Shown: one piece after another, positions 24,050 to 32,604 of the stretch | Numbering within the stretch: position 1 is the first letter of the stretch | Layout of the letters: each line of letters opens with the position of its first letter | DNA from: an uncultured Thermosynechococcus sp. | GTDB taxonomy: Bacteria > Cyanobacteriota > Cyanobacteriia > Thermosynechococcales > Thermosynechococcaceae | Length of the DNA stretch: 37,069 nucleotides | Reading direction: 5' to 3' | NCBI RefSeq assembly: GCF_938074695.1 | Contig: NZ_CALJEM010000016.1 | Span: 1 to 37,069 of the forward strand | Notes under the pieces: model-generated | Told to the model about the DNA's origin: nothing | Database searches by the model: none | What the model saw: only the letters and a program-made list of their open reading frames with translations | Translations under genes and position numbers: made by a program

Positions 24050-24229
24050 ATGAGTGCGGTTCTTCAAGAGGCTGCGTTCAGGGAACAGGTGCTCCGTGAT
24101 AGAATTCCTCGCGCGGATCAAGGCTTGTATAGCGATACCCTGCTCCCAACCCTACCCGCCCACCTGAGGGAGAGGGCCATCAGCACCTGGGCAGACTTGA
24201 GGAATGTTTCAGGAAGAGAACTACGCTGA
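24050..24229 (+). CDS. Possible small ORF, unknown
   Basis: A 59-residue frame (MSAVLQEAAFREQVLRDRIP...) that begins with ATG at 24050 preceded by GAGGGGG, a fair ribosome-binding site. The protein is charged and likely helical with no recognised motif. It sits alone in the 429-bp gap between thyX and the RND pump gene, so this is the only candidate gene there, and it may be chance. It is not related to the membrane fusion proteins that normally precede RND genes. Confidence 0.3.
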   Translation: MSAVLQEAAFREQVLRDRIPRADQGLYSDTLLPTLPAHLRERAISTWADLRNVSGRELR

Positions 24230-24302
24230 TGAAAGCTCAGAAACGATTTGTTACAGTAGCGGTGTCTAAGGGGTAACTCTTACGGATGAGGTTTGAACTG
24301 CC

Positions 24303-27300
24303 ATGACCTCCCCACGCTTTAGTTTTAGCGGCTTGGCGGTGACCCGCCACATCGGCACCCTAATGCTGACGCTGACTGTTATTGTTTTGGCAGTCTTTAC
24401 CCTTTGGCGTCTGGAGGTGGATCTGCTGCCGGGGATTACCTACCCCCGCATTGGTGTACGTTTAGATGTGCCGGGGGTAGTGCCCAGTGTGGCCGTTGAA
24501 GAGGTGACCAAGCCCCTTGAGGAAGCCCTTAGTCGCACAGAGGGCGTGGTGCAGGTCTATTCCCAAACCCGTGAAGGTCAAGTCAGCATTGATTTATTTT
24601 TTGAGCCCGGCGGCGATGTCGATCAGGCCTTAAATGAGGCCACCGCTGCTTTTAACCGTGCCCGCAGTGCACTGCCCGACATTATTGAGTCGCCGCGCCT
24701 CTTTAAGTTTGACCCTTCGCAATTGCCGGTCTATGAGTTTGCCTTGACCTCAGAAACCCTCAGTGGCCGAGAGTTACGGGTTTTCGCTGACGAAGACTTG
24801 GATCGCGAACTCAGTATCGTTCCGGGTGTAGCCGGGGTAGATGTCTCTGGGGGAACCACTGAAGAAGTACGAATTCTTGTGGACTTAGAGCGATTGCAGG
24901 CCACGGGAGTGGGGTTAAACCAAGTTCTGACTGCCCTGAGCGATCGCAACCAGGATGTCTCAGGGGGCCGCATTCGCGGCCAAACGGCAGAACCTCTCAC
25001 CCGCACGGTGGGGCGGTTTCGGGATGCCGGTGAAATTGAGGAGGTGGTGTTGAGGGGCGCCAATGGTCAGCGGCTCTATCTGCGGGATGTGGCGCAAGTT
25101 GTTGATGGCAGTGCCGAGCAGCGGGTGTTTGTCACGCTCAATGGCCAACCAGCGGTCAAAGTCAGTATTCTTAAGCAGCCAGAAGCCAACACAGTGGCAG
25201 TGGTTGAGGGGGTTAAGCGCCGCCTAGGGGAGTTGCAGGCAGCCAATCTCGTGCCCCGCGAGGCTCAAATTGTGCCTGTTCTCGATGAATCAATTTATAT
25301 TCGCAACTCTCTCAATAATGTGATTACCGCCGGTCTGACGGGGACATTGTTAGCAGCGATCGCTGTCCTTCTTTTCTTGGGATCAGTGCGCCAAACCCTG
25401 ATTATTTTACTGGCGATTCCCCTGTCAACCATGGCGGCGCTCCTACTAATGGGGCTATTTAACTTCTCCCTCAATGTCTTCAGCTTAGGGGGGCTAGCGC
25501 TCGGTGTCGGCATTGTTGTGGATAACGCCATTGTCATGTTGGAAACCTTGGCGGATATTGACCCCCACTCCATGAGCCAAGAACAGTACCTTGAGGAAGT
25601 AAAACGGCGGAGTCAAAGTATTGAATCGGCGCTTTTGGCCTCTACCCTCACTAACTTGGTCGCTATTTTGCCCTTTTTGTTGCTAGGGGGCTTGATTGCG
25701 CTGCTCTTTAATGAACTGATCCTAACGATTAGTTTTGCTGTTGCGGCGTCACTGGTGGTGGCCCTGACGGTGGTCCCAGCGTTGGCCTCACGTCTATTGG
25801 GAATGCGGATGCAAAATCGCCTGCGGCAGGTGGCCTTTATTCGCCTTTTTAATGAAAAGTTTCTCTGGCTTTCAAGACGCTATGAATGGGCATTGGCACG
25901 AGTATTGCGGGCACGCTGGCTGGTGGTGGGTCTGGCGATCGCTCTGCTGGGGGGCAGCAGTTGGTTTTTAGCCCAGCAAATTCCCCAAGAATTGCTACCG
26001 CGCATTAATACCGGTCAAGTCAACCTAACGGCCATTTTTCCGCCGGGCATGCCCCTCCCCACGAGTCGCCGCATTATGGAGGCCGTAGATGAGGTGCTGA
26101 TGGCACAACCGGGGACGGAGGCGGTTTTTACCACAACTGGGGGTGCCCTCTTTGGTACGAATACAATTGCCAATCCCCTGCGGGCAAACAGCACCATTAT
26201 TCTGCAGCGCGGCATTAATGTAGATCGCTATATTACCCAAGCCACGCAAGCCCTAGAGCAACTTAGCCTTGTGGGAGTGCGGCTGCGCCTACGTCCTGGT
26301 CAAGTGCGGGGAATTATTCTCACCAACTCACCGGTGCGCGGCGCCGATATTGATGTCATATTGCGGGGCAACGATGAGCAGACCCTCAACCGCTTTGGTC
26401 GCCAAGTGCTGCAAGTCCTTGATGAAAAGGCCACCTTGGTGCGCTTTCGTCCCGATGCCGATCCCCGCCAGCCAGAAATTCAAATTCTGCCAGATTGGGA
26501 GCGCGTGAGCGAGCTGGAGCTGAATACCCTCAACCTTGGCCAGACCATTCAAACCGCCTTGGAAGGGTTTGTGCCCACCCGTCTGCAACGGGGCGATCGC
26601 TTAGTGGATATTCGGGTTCAACTGGACAGTGATAGCATTCAAAGCCCCGCCGATCTCGCAAACATTCCCCTTTTTACCCCCAATAACCGCTCTCTGCGCC
26701 TTGGGGATGTTGCCCGCATTGAACCTAGCCAAGCCCCCGGCGAAATTCGCCGCATTAACCAGCAGCAGGTCTTTATACTCGCCGGAAATCTTGTCGAGGG
26801 CGCCAGCTTGAGTGCGGCGCTTGCGCAGGTCAATGACATTCTTAACAGTTTGGAGTTTCCGCCGGGGGTATCCTTGATGCCGAGCACCGCAGCCCAAGCC
26901 AATCAGCAATTGCAACAGGCCTTGGTGGTCTTGGGCAGTTTAGCAGCCTTTCTCGTGTTTGTGGTCATGGCGGTACAGTACAACTCCCTGCTTGACCCGC
27001 TGGTGATTATGTTTACAATTCCCTTGGCTTTGGCCGGTGGAATTTGGGGGCTATACCTGACACAAACAGCGATTGGTGCCACGGTGATTGTTGGTGCCAT
27101 TTTGCTGGTGGGGATTGTCGTCAACAATGCCATCATCATGGTGGAGTTGGCGAATGAGATTTACCAACAAGAGGGCTGTAGCCGTAGCCAAGCCATTCGC
27201 AAAGCGGCTCCTGCCCGCCTCCGCCCGATTATGATGACCACGATTACAACGGTGGTGGGGATGTTCCCCTTGGCATTGGGTCTAGGGGAAGGCTCAGAAT

Positions 27301-27482
27301 TTTTGCAGCCCCTTGGCATTGTTGTGTTTTCCGGCTTAGCTGTGGCAACACTGCTCACCCTCTTTCTCATTCCCTGTTTCTATGTGATTCTGCATAGCTT
27401 TGAGCGTACCACCCCCCGCAGTCTTACGCCTTCTTTGCCGGCACCGCCTGTCCTCTCCCCGGAGGAACTTCAGGAACCCTAG
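24303..27482 (+). CDS. RND-family efflux transporter (HAE1/AcrB-like)
   Basis: Inner-membrane proton-driven efflux pump of 1059 residues, which normally works as a trimer with a membrane fusion protein and an outer membrane channel. It has the usual two-repeat layout: TM1 near 17-35, a large periplasmic loop, TM2-6 around 335-500, a second loop to about 875, and TM8-12. The proton-relay segment in TM4 reads GIVVDNAIVM with D407 kept and N408 in place of aspartate. In TM10 it reads GIVVNNAIIM with asparagine at the position of AcrB Lys940. Start is ATG 24303 (MTSPRFSFSGLAVTRHIGTL), the normal RND beginning. No fusion protein or channel gene is adjacent. Substrate unknown; drug, lipid or solvent efflux are possible. 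Confidence 0.93.
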   Translation: MTSPRFSFSGLAVTRHIGTLMLTLTVIVLAVFTLWRLEVDLLPGITYPRIGVRLDVPGVVPSVAVEEVTKPLEEALSRTEGVVQVYSQTREGQVSIDLFFEPGGDVDQALNEATAAFNRARSALPDIIESPRLFKFDPSQLPVYEFALTSETLSGRELRVFADEDLDRELSIVPGVAGVDVSGGTTEEVRILVDLERLQATGVGLNQVLTALSDRNQDVSGGRIRGQTAEPLTRTVGRFRDAGEIEEVVLRGANGQRLYLRDVAQVVDGSAEQRVFVTLNGQPAVKVSILKQPEANTVAVVEGVKRRLGELQAANLVPREAQIVPVLDESIYIRNSLNNVITAGLTGTLLAAIAVLLFLGSVRQTLIILLAIPLSTMAALLLMGLFNFSLNVFSLGGLALGVGIVVDNAIVMLETLADIDPHSMSQEQYLEEVKRRSQSIESALLASTLTNLVAILPFLLLGGLIALLFNELILTISFAVAASLVVALTVVPALASRLLGMRMQNRLRQVAFIRLFNEKFLWLSRRYEWALARVLRARWLVVGLAIALLGGSSWFLAQQIPQELLPRINTGQVNLTAIFPPGMPLPTSRRIMEAVDEVLMAQPGTEAVFTTTGGALFGTNTIANPLRANSTIILQRGINVDRYITQATQALEQLSLVGVRLRLRPGQVRGIILTNSPVRGADIDVILRGNDEQTLNRFGRQVLQVLDEKATLVRFRPDADPRQPEIQILPDWERVSELELNTLNLGQTIQTALEGFVPTRLQRGDRLVDIRVQLDSDSIQSPADLANIPLFTPNNRSLRLGDVARIEPSQAPGEIRRINQQQVFILAGNLVEGASLSAALAQVNDILNSLEFPPGVSLMPSTAAQANQQLQQALVVLGSLAAFLVFVVMAVQYNSLLDPLVIMFTIPLALAGGIWGLYLTQTAIGATVIVGAILLVGIVVNNAIIMVELANEIYQQEGCSRSQAIRKAAPARLRPIMMTTITTVVGMFPLALGLGEGSEFLQPLGIVVFSGLAVATLLTLFLIPCFYVILHSFERTTPRSLTPSLPAPPVLSPEELQEP

Positions 27483-27508
27483 GCTGTAGGCCAACATTAC
27501 TGTATTAG

Positions 27509-27745
27509 ATTGGTAGGGAGGCCACTACCCAAGTTCTGCTGGTAACTGCTGTTGGCTCTATTGCCGAGGTACGCCAACGGAGCGTGTTTTACCGCAATCA
27601 GCCACTGCTCAGCAATGTCAGCCTCACCCTTCAGCCGCGACAACTGGTGACGTTAATCGGTGCTTCTGGATCCGGCAAGAGCCTACTCCTACGCTGCTTG
27701 AACTGCTTTATTGAACTTTTTCCGCCATCAGCACGTTGGCAATGA
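27509..27745 (+). pseudogene. N-terminal fragment of an ABC-transporter ATPase
   Basis: From the in-frame stop at 27506 to the TGA at 27743-27745 one frame reads VTAVGSIAEVRQRSVFYRNQ, then LLSNVSLTLQPRQLVTLIGA with SGSGKSLLLRCLN, which is the start of an ABC ATPase up to and including Walker A (about 27654-27675). Then the sequence becomes unlike the family (CFIELFPPSARWQ) and stops. The Q-loop, signature, Walker B and H-loop, about 150 residues, are missing, so this is a truncated remnant without a clear start codon. It lies 27 bp after the RND gene. What removed the rest is not visible; 27746-27966 holds nothing recognisable except a weak 7-bp inverted repeat (27768-27774 and 27803-27809). 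Confidence 0.8.
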
Positions 27746-27966
27746 ACCCGTATAGAATTGGGGTGTAAAAGCTAACCTAAATATAGAGACAGCTAGCTTC
27801 TTTAGCTTTACTCTGGGAAGTAGAGATAAACCATAGGTACCCTCATCTTAGGTTGGTTGGATCGGCAGTGGAATAGGGCATCATCTCTATTTCCATGATG
27901 ATCTGTTCCGAGTGTTTGCCTCCCAATCCCCTTGGTGCTGTTTAATGTGAAGCGTGTTTTTCGCCC

Positions 27967-28539
27967 ATGCCCAGTATGACTCCTTGTCCAAATTGTGGTG
28001 CCCCCGTTCAACCAGACGCTAGCTTTTGTGGCCAATGTGGTTTCAATCTGCGTCGCATTGCCGTCAGCCCACCCCCAATACCAAAGGTGATGCAACACCC
28101 AACAAGTGCTACACCAGCTGTGGAAGTCCTTGCCCATCAAAGACGGCTAACAACGCTACCGCCGCCGCCTCCCCCACCAGCTCATGTCTTCTCAATGGAG
28201 ATTCCCACCATTGAAGCTAAGCTAATTCATGTGCAAACGGGCAGAGAGCTGAAAATTCCCACGGGGCGTCCTGTGATTCATATCGGCAAGCCCAATGATC
28301 GTATCCCCCCGGATATTGATGTGGCTGGCTTTCCCAACTCAGAAATTGTCTCCCGTATCCACGCAGATCTGCGAATTGAGGGGGGTGCCCACTATATTGA
28401 AGATGTTGGAAGTGCCAATGGCACTTACATTAACAACACTCCCCTTTATCCGGGCAATCGTCACCGCCTGCAATCGGGCGATCGCATTGCCTTAGGGAAG
28501 GGAGATTTAGTCAGCTTTATCTATGAACGCATCTCCTAG
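27967..28539 (+). CDS. Zinc-ribbon and FHA domain protein
   Basis: A 190-residue cytoplasmic protein. The N-terminus is a zinc ribbon with two CxxC pairs (C7, C10, C21, C24; MTPCPNCGAPVQPDASFCGQ). A proline-rich linker follows (about 35-80, with a PPPPPPP run). The C-terminal FHA domain (about 85-188) has IHIGK, IVSRIHADL and IEDVGSANGTYIN, which are the phosphothreonine-binding G-[RK], SRxH and NG motifs. FHA domains bind phosphothreonine on partner proteins. It starts at ATG 27967; 42 bp separate it from the second FHA gene, so the pair is probably cotranscribed. It lies downstream of the ABC-ATPase remnant. Confidence 0.88.
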   Translation: MPSMTPCPNCGAPVQPDASFCGQCGFNLRRIAVSPPPIPKVMQHPTSATPAVEVLAHQRRLTTLPPPPPPPAHVFSMEIPTIEAKLIHVQTGRELKIPTGRPVIHIGKPNDRIPPDIDVAGFPNSEIVSRIHADLRIEGGAHYIEDVGSANGTYINNTPLYPGNRHRLQSGDRIALGKGDLVSFIYERIS

Positions 28540-28581
28540 TTCTTTAGAGTGTATTTAGGTACAAAGAGGCGGTTAGACAAC

Positions 28582-30000
28582 GTGATTACATTGACATTGC
28601 TCCACCCTGTTCAGGCTACTCCGGTGCAAAGCTGGACCTTTGAGAATGAAAATGTCATCCGCATTGGCCGAGCGGTAGATAATCACGTCGTACTCTATAG
28701 CGCAGTGGTGTCGCGTCACCATGTAGAACTGCGTCGTCATGGCTTGCAATGGGAAGTGGTCAATCTTGGCACTAACGGTACCTATTTGGATGGCAAACGC
28801 ATTCAGCAGGCCACCTTAGTGGATGGTGCCATCCTTCGCTTGGCACGCTCTGGACCCAATATTAAAATTCGCCTCGGTTCTGATCGGCATCCTGCTACTC
28901 CCAATGCCCGCATGGAAACAGTTCCTGAAGGTCGCTTGGTAGATGCTGAGAAGGGCACCTATGCAGGGGAAGAGGAACCCCGCGGTACAGTTGCTGAATC
29001 CACCCCCCGTGCTGAAGAGAGCACCCCCACCTCCAGTAGTACCAGTGTTCCCGCCCAAGAAGAGCAAGGGGCTGAGTTTGCGGTGATAGGCCAACTCCCA
29101 GTTCATTTACTGAGTGAATGGCGTGCTCCCCCCCCTGATTGCCAGCACAGCCATGCCCAAGAAAATGATATTTTTTGCATTGACTGTGGTGTACCGCTGC
29201 GCGTCTGGAAAACCCTTGGTCACTACCAGATCATTCGTGCCCTTGGTCAAAGCAACATTTATTTGGGCTGGCGCAGTGGGTTAACGGCGGTGATTAAGGG
29301 ACATAGTCTTGCTGCATCCCGCGAAGAAATCCGTGCCTTTCAACGCCAGGCACGGCAGTTGTGCAAAATCAAGCATCCGGTGTTACCCCAATTTTGGGAA
29401 GCTTTTCAGTACGGCAGCGACTCCTACTTGGTCTCAGAAATGGTCTATGGCCAATCCCTAAAACAGCGGATTCAGGAACAAGGGCCAATGAACGTGATTG
29501 AGGTCAGTCGTTGGCTTATTCCTGTGTGTGAGTTGCTCGAACTCCTGCACCGGCAAGACCCCCCTGTTTTGCATTTGCACATTCGTCCCTCGAATCTCAT
29601 TCATCCCTACGTGAGGCGGGAAACCACAGATTTGGTGTTAGTGGGCTGGTGTAAAGCGTCAGTTCTGACCTCTGATTCAGGGACGTTTATTGGCACTGTG
29701 GGCTATTCGGCACCAGAACAGCAGGAGGGAAAACCTGAACCCGCTTCGGATCTATTTGCCTTGGGGGCAACGATGGTGTATTTGCTTACAGGCTATGAAC
29801 CGGAAACCTATTTCCGTTGGGGTACCCGTGAGTATCGTCTCTATGCGGAGGATATTCCCCACTTAGATCCCCGGATGGTGGATTTGATCAACTGTTTGAC
29901 CCACCCCGATCCTCGGGAACGCTACCCCAATGCTGCAGAAGTGAAGAAACACTTACAGGAAATTGCCACCATTCCCCCCGCAGTTTCTTCAAGAGCCTAG
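28582..30000 (+). CDS. FHA domain protein with predicted pseudokinase domain
   Basis: A 472-residue protein started at GTG 28582 (MITLTLLHPVQATPVQSW); the frame is open from GTG 28549 but the FHA fold begins here. The FHA domain (about 15-95) has IRIGR, VVSRHHVEL and LGTNGTYLDGKRI. After a serine/threonine-rich linker a short cysteine pair (FCIDCGVPLR) precedes a Ser/Thr-kinase-like domain (about 214-460). That domain keeps the VIK lysine (K239), but the glycine loop is altered (ALGQSNIYLGW). The catalytic HRD is H331-L332-H333, so the catalytic aspartate is lost, and DFG is replaced by GWC in LVLVGWCKA. The APE-like SAPEQQEGK segment and the C-lobe DLFALGATMVYLLTG remain. I infer a pseudokinase scaffold that binds phosphothreonine and perhaps ATP. 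Confidence 0.85.
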   Translation: MITLTLLHPVQATPVQSWTFENENVIRIGRAVDNHVVLYSAVVSRHHVELRRHGLQWEVVNLGTNGTYLDGKRIQQATLVDGAILRLARSGPNIKIRLGSDRHPATPNARMETVPEGRLVDAEKGTYAGEEEPRGTVAESTPRAEESTPTSSSTSVPAQEEQGAEFAVIGQLPVHLLSEWRAPPPDCQHSHAQENDIFCIDCGVPLRVWKTLGHYQIIRALGQSNIYLGWRSGLTAVIKGHSLAASREEIRAFQRQARQLCKIKHPVLPQFWEAFQYGSDSYLVSEMVYGQSLKQRIQEQGPMNVIEVSRWLIPVCELLELLHRQDPPVLHLHIRPSNLIHPYVRRETTDLVLVGWCKASVLTSDSGTFIGTVGYSAPEQQEGKPEPASDLFALGATMVYLLTGYEPETYFRWGTREYRLYAEDIPHLDPRMVDLINCLTHPDPRERYPNAAEVKKHLQEIATIPPAVSSRA

Positions 30001-30190
30001 GGGATGTTATTGCCGCTAACAATTGCCTTGGTGTTCGGTTGACATGCAAGCCATCAGCATTCATAAGCAGACCCCTATGGATCGGTGCGGCCTTTGCGAT
30101 GATTCATAGCAAACCATCGAGGATTTGCTCCTAAGGAAGGAGGGAAGAAGGGTGGCACTGCCAAGGAATTGTGGGTTGAGGCAAGAGTGT

Positions 30191-30322
30191 ATCCTTATCC
30201 GTCGGGAGTTGGTTGAGCATTTCTGTACTAAACTCAACCTAAAGCGAGTCATAGGCAAGCGTTACGCAGCAGAAAACTTTTTAGGCGCAATATATATTGC
30301 TGCTTCTATCTGGTTTTGCTAA
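30191..30322 (+). pseudogene. C-terminal remnant of an IS5-family transposase
   Basis: The frame reads ILIRRELVEHFCTKLNLKRV, then IGKRYAAENFLGAIYIAASI and WFC-stop at 30322. This resembles the end of IS5-type transposases (HLVE-x-FF-x-KLK-x-FRRIATRY, then ARNFLA and AA-x-IWL), including the conserved glutamate of the catalytic DDE triad. The upstream part of the frame (30125-30190) is not transposase-like, and no terminal inverted repeats were seen. It is a scar in the 397-bp gap between the pseudokinase gene and sufE. The rest of that gap (30001-30190 and 30323-30397) holds nothing I can name. Confidence 0.6.
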
Positions 30323-30397
30323 TGACACACTGTATATCGTATACGTCTATATTTATTTAGAGAGTAAATTCGTTAAAGTTCTTAAATCTTGCTCGCG

Positions 30398-30841
30398 ATG
30401 AAAACCACTCATGCTTTGCCCACCACATTGGAAAAAATTGTGCAACGCTTTGAACAAATCCAAGACTCCCGCCGCCGCTACGAATATCTCCTCTCCTTTG
30501 CCAAGCAGGTTCCTGAGCTATCAGCAGCGGAATGTACCGCCTCTACCCGTGTGCCTGGCTGTGTATCCCAAGTTCATATTGTGGCTGAGCTTACTGATCA
30601 AGGTAAAGTCCGGTTTCGCGGGATGGCTGATGCCCAAATAACGAAAGGACTGCTCGGCATTTTAATCACAGGTCTGCAAGGTCTCACTCCCGCTGAAATT
30701 CTACAGCTCACACCCCACTTTATTGAGCGCACCGGACTCAATGTGAGCCTTACTCCTTCCCGTAGCAATGGCTTTTACAACATGTTTCGCTATATCCAAC
30801 GGCAAGCTGCAACTCTGGCAACGGTCTCGTGTTCCAGTTAA
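30398..30841 (+). CDS. sufE: SufE-family sulfur acceptor protein
   Basis: Stimulates the cysteine desulfurase SufS and carries its persulfide sulfur to the SUF scaffold for iron-sulfur cluster assembly. The 147-residue protein has the SufE pattern YEYLLSFAKQVPELS, VPGCVSQVHI with the acceptor cysteine, the central GKVRFRGMADAQITKGLLGI, and the C-terminal FYNMFRYIQRQA. I start at ATG 30398 (MKTTHALPTTLEKIVQRFEQ) rather than the upstream TTG. It stands alone downstream of an IS5 scar and convergent with the DUF4335 gene 27 bp beyond. Confidence 0.93.
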   Translation: MKTTHALPTTLEKIVQRFEQIQDSRRRYEYLLSFAKQVPELSAAECTASTRVPGCVSQVHIVAELTDQGKVRFRGMADAQITKGLLGILITGLQGLTPAEILQLTPHFIERTGLNVSLTPSRSNGFYNMFRYIQRQAATLATVSCSS

Positions 30842-30868
30842 AGGTCTCGCGCAGCTGTTGTGCAAAAA

Positions 30869-31993
30869 TTAATTGTCGCTAAACACCTGAACCGTACCAG
30901 AGGGCATCAGTACCAACCTGAGTAAGATTGGTCGCTCCCCCGCAAAAGGACTGGCTAAAGGACTTTCCCGTAATGGGATGGGCGTGCGATCAATAAAACG
31001 GGCCGCCGCGCCATTCAGGGGCAGCGCTTGGGCAAGGGTACCATCGGGGTTGAGGACGATACGGTATTCTAAACTCGTGTCTAGGTTGGCCGGCGGGCGC
31101 CAACGGTCTTGAAAATAGGCTTTCACCTCCCGCAAAGTGGTTGCAGGGACGGGGGTTGCTTCGACTGTGGGAGTGATCATTGGAACAGGTTCAATACTGG
31201 CAGGTGCGGCCTCCGTGGGAGCTTGGATGACGACGTTCCTTTGATTGGGGGATTGCGGCCGGGGTTCCTCTTGGGCAGGAGGGGGTGGCGGTGGGGCAGG
31301 CAGGCTCGCTGGGGGAGGCATTGCCGGGGGGGAGGGCAGCGGTACAAGGGTGGAGGCTTGCGGGGGAGCCGGCGGCGGACTAGGCAGAGGAGCCAGTTGC
31401 GGGGTTTCTAGAGATTCCGGCAAAGGGGATGGCATCCCTAGGGGGGACGGATTGGATTCCCTAGGGGAAGTGATAACCATTGAAGCTGGTGGCATTAGCC
31501 AGCGTTGAGTAACAAGGGTGAAGGCAGCCACGATGCCCACGCCCACCGCTGCACTTTTGGCCCAGATTGGGATTTGAGCAAGGATCGATTGGGCGCGTTC
31601 CACCAGTTCCGGCAATGGTTCCATGACGGCAGACCAGTCATCGAGAACGGTCACTAAATCGTATAACTCGGTCAGTTGCAGCAGAATCACCCGCCCATCG
31701 GGTAGATGCAATTCATGTTCGAGGGGCGATCGCGATCGCAAAACTAAGCCTTCTATGACGACTTCTGTCGGTGTTTGGGGATGAGTGAGAAAGCTCTCAA
31801 TATATTGGTTGACCAGCGTTTTTAGTTGATAGAGCTGGCGATCGTTGCCCTCAAATCTTAGTTTTTCTCCGAAAGCTAGGCTAAAGTGGAGCGATCGCAC
31901 CGGTGCACGGCGTAGCTTTTGACTGAAGGGCAACAATTCAGCGGCAACATCCAGTTGACAGGTGGGCTGAGAATAGCTGAGGGTGGTACTCAT
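30869..31993 (-). CDS. DUF4335 protein with proline-rich linker and TonB-like C-terminus
   Basis: A 374-residue membrane-anchored protein. The N-terminal cytoplasmic domain (about 1-135, LSYSQPTCQLDVAAELLPFS and VEGLVLRSRSPLEHELHLPD-like text) matches DUF4335 as I remember it in cyanobacteria. One hydrophobic helix follows (about 147-165, AAVGVGIVAAFTLVTQRW), then a proline-rich region of about 100 residues (LPSPPPAPPQASTLVPLPSP). The last 80 residues (VKAYFQDRWRPPANLDTSLE) resemble the C-terminal domain of TonB-like proteins, though I cannot prove the fold. It overlaps the DUF3038 stop by one base (TAATG), so translation is coupled. Function unknown; the layout suggests a periplasm-spanning bridge. 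Confidence 0.78.
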   Translation of the reverse strand: MSTTLSYSQPTCQLDVAAELLPFSQKLRRAPVRSLHFSLAFGEKLRFEGNDRQLYQLKTLVNQYIESFLTHPQTPTEVVIEGLVLRSRSPLEHELHLPDGRVILLQLTELYDLVTVLDDWSAVMEPLPELVERAQSILAQIPIWAKSAAVGVGIVAAFTLVTQRWLMPPASMVITSPRESNPSPLGMPSPLPESLETPQLAPLPSPPPAPPQASTLVPLPSPPAMPPPASLPAPPPPPPAQEEPRPQSPNQRNVVIQAPTEAAPASIEPVPMITPTVEATPVPATTLREVKAYFQDRWRPPANLDTSLEYRIVLNPDGTLAQALPLNGAAARFIDRTPIPLRESPLASPFAGERPILLRLVLMPSGTVQVFSDN

Positions 31994-32598
31994 TAGACAT
32001 CGGAATGGGGAAACAGGACGGGCAATTCAGGCGCTGGTGGAGGTGCTGGCTCAGGTTCCACCAGGGATAGGGAGGGGGTTGCAGGCGTCGTGCGTTCTAG
32101 GAGGGTAATCCAGAGGCGACGTGCCCCTTGGGGTGTACTGTAAAAGAGCAAGTCCACAAGTAAATCTAAAGCCAGTTGCGCCAATTCAGGACCATCGCTC
32201 CTGTTGTCGGCCATGCGCTCTTGATACAAGCCGGTGAAGCGGTCAATGTAATCGCCGAGAACCGGATCTAAATGGGGAGGGCGACCTTGGCTCGCCTGCT
32301 GTTGCCAGTGTTCAATGGCGGTGCGGATGGTTTGCCGATGCTGCTGCGCTAAACGGCTACAGATCAAAGCTAGGGCACGGGCTTCATCCACATCCAATTT
32401 GCGTCGCCCAGTGCGACCTCGCCGCAGGGGACTCGCTTGCCGCAATCGCCACAGCCCTACGCGATCGCGCAAATAGGCTTCAAACCCCATTGCTTCTGCC
32501 AATGTCAATATCTCTGCCGAACCCACCTGCGCCAAAGCTTCCAGACTCAGCAAAATCAGATCAATTTGTGCCTTGATGGGTAGGGAAGAGGTCAGCAT
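31993..32598 (-). CDS. DUF3038 domain protein
   Basis: A 201-residue soluble protein of the cyanobacterial DUF3038 family, usually paired with a DUF4335 gene. The body is helical (LILLSLEALAQVGSAEILTL, then LDVDEARALALICSRLAQQH) and carries a basic patch QASPLRRGRTGRRKLDVDEA. The C-terminus is proline-rich and ends LPVLFPHSDV. It has no recognised catalytic motif. I start at the ATG at 32598. Its stop overlaps the ATG of the DUF4335 gene, and the DUF751 gene ends six bases upstream of its start, so the three are probably one operon. Confidence 0.78.
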   Translation of the reverse strand: MLTSSLPIKAQIDLILLSLEALAQVGSAEILTLAEAMGFEAYLRDRVGLWRLRQASPLRRGRTGRRKLDVDEARALALICSRLAQQHRQTIRTAIEHWQQQASQGRPPHLDPVLGDYIDRFTGLYQERMADNRSDGPELAQLALDLLVDLLFYSTPQGARRLWITLLERTTPATPSLSLVEPEPAPPPAPELPVLFPHSDV

Positions 32599-32604
32599 GC
32601 CACC

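Noticed and set aside
27746-27966. Possible group II intron or IS between the ABC fragment and the FHA gene
   Set aside because: Thermosynechococcus genomes have many group II introns, but no intron 5' consensus, domain V-like hairpin, terminal repeats or reverse transcriptase frame is visible here.
27808-28140. 110-residue minus-strand frame before the first FHA gene
   Set aside because: Overlaps the FHA gene start in antisense and reads as low-complexity W/T-rich sequence without a ribosome-binding site.
31245-31508. 87-residue glycine-rich plus-strand frame
   Set aside because: It is the complement of the proline-rich linker of the DUF4335 protein.
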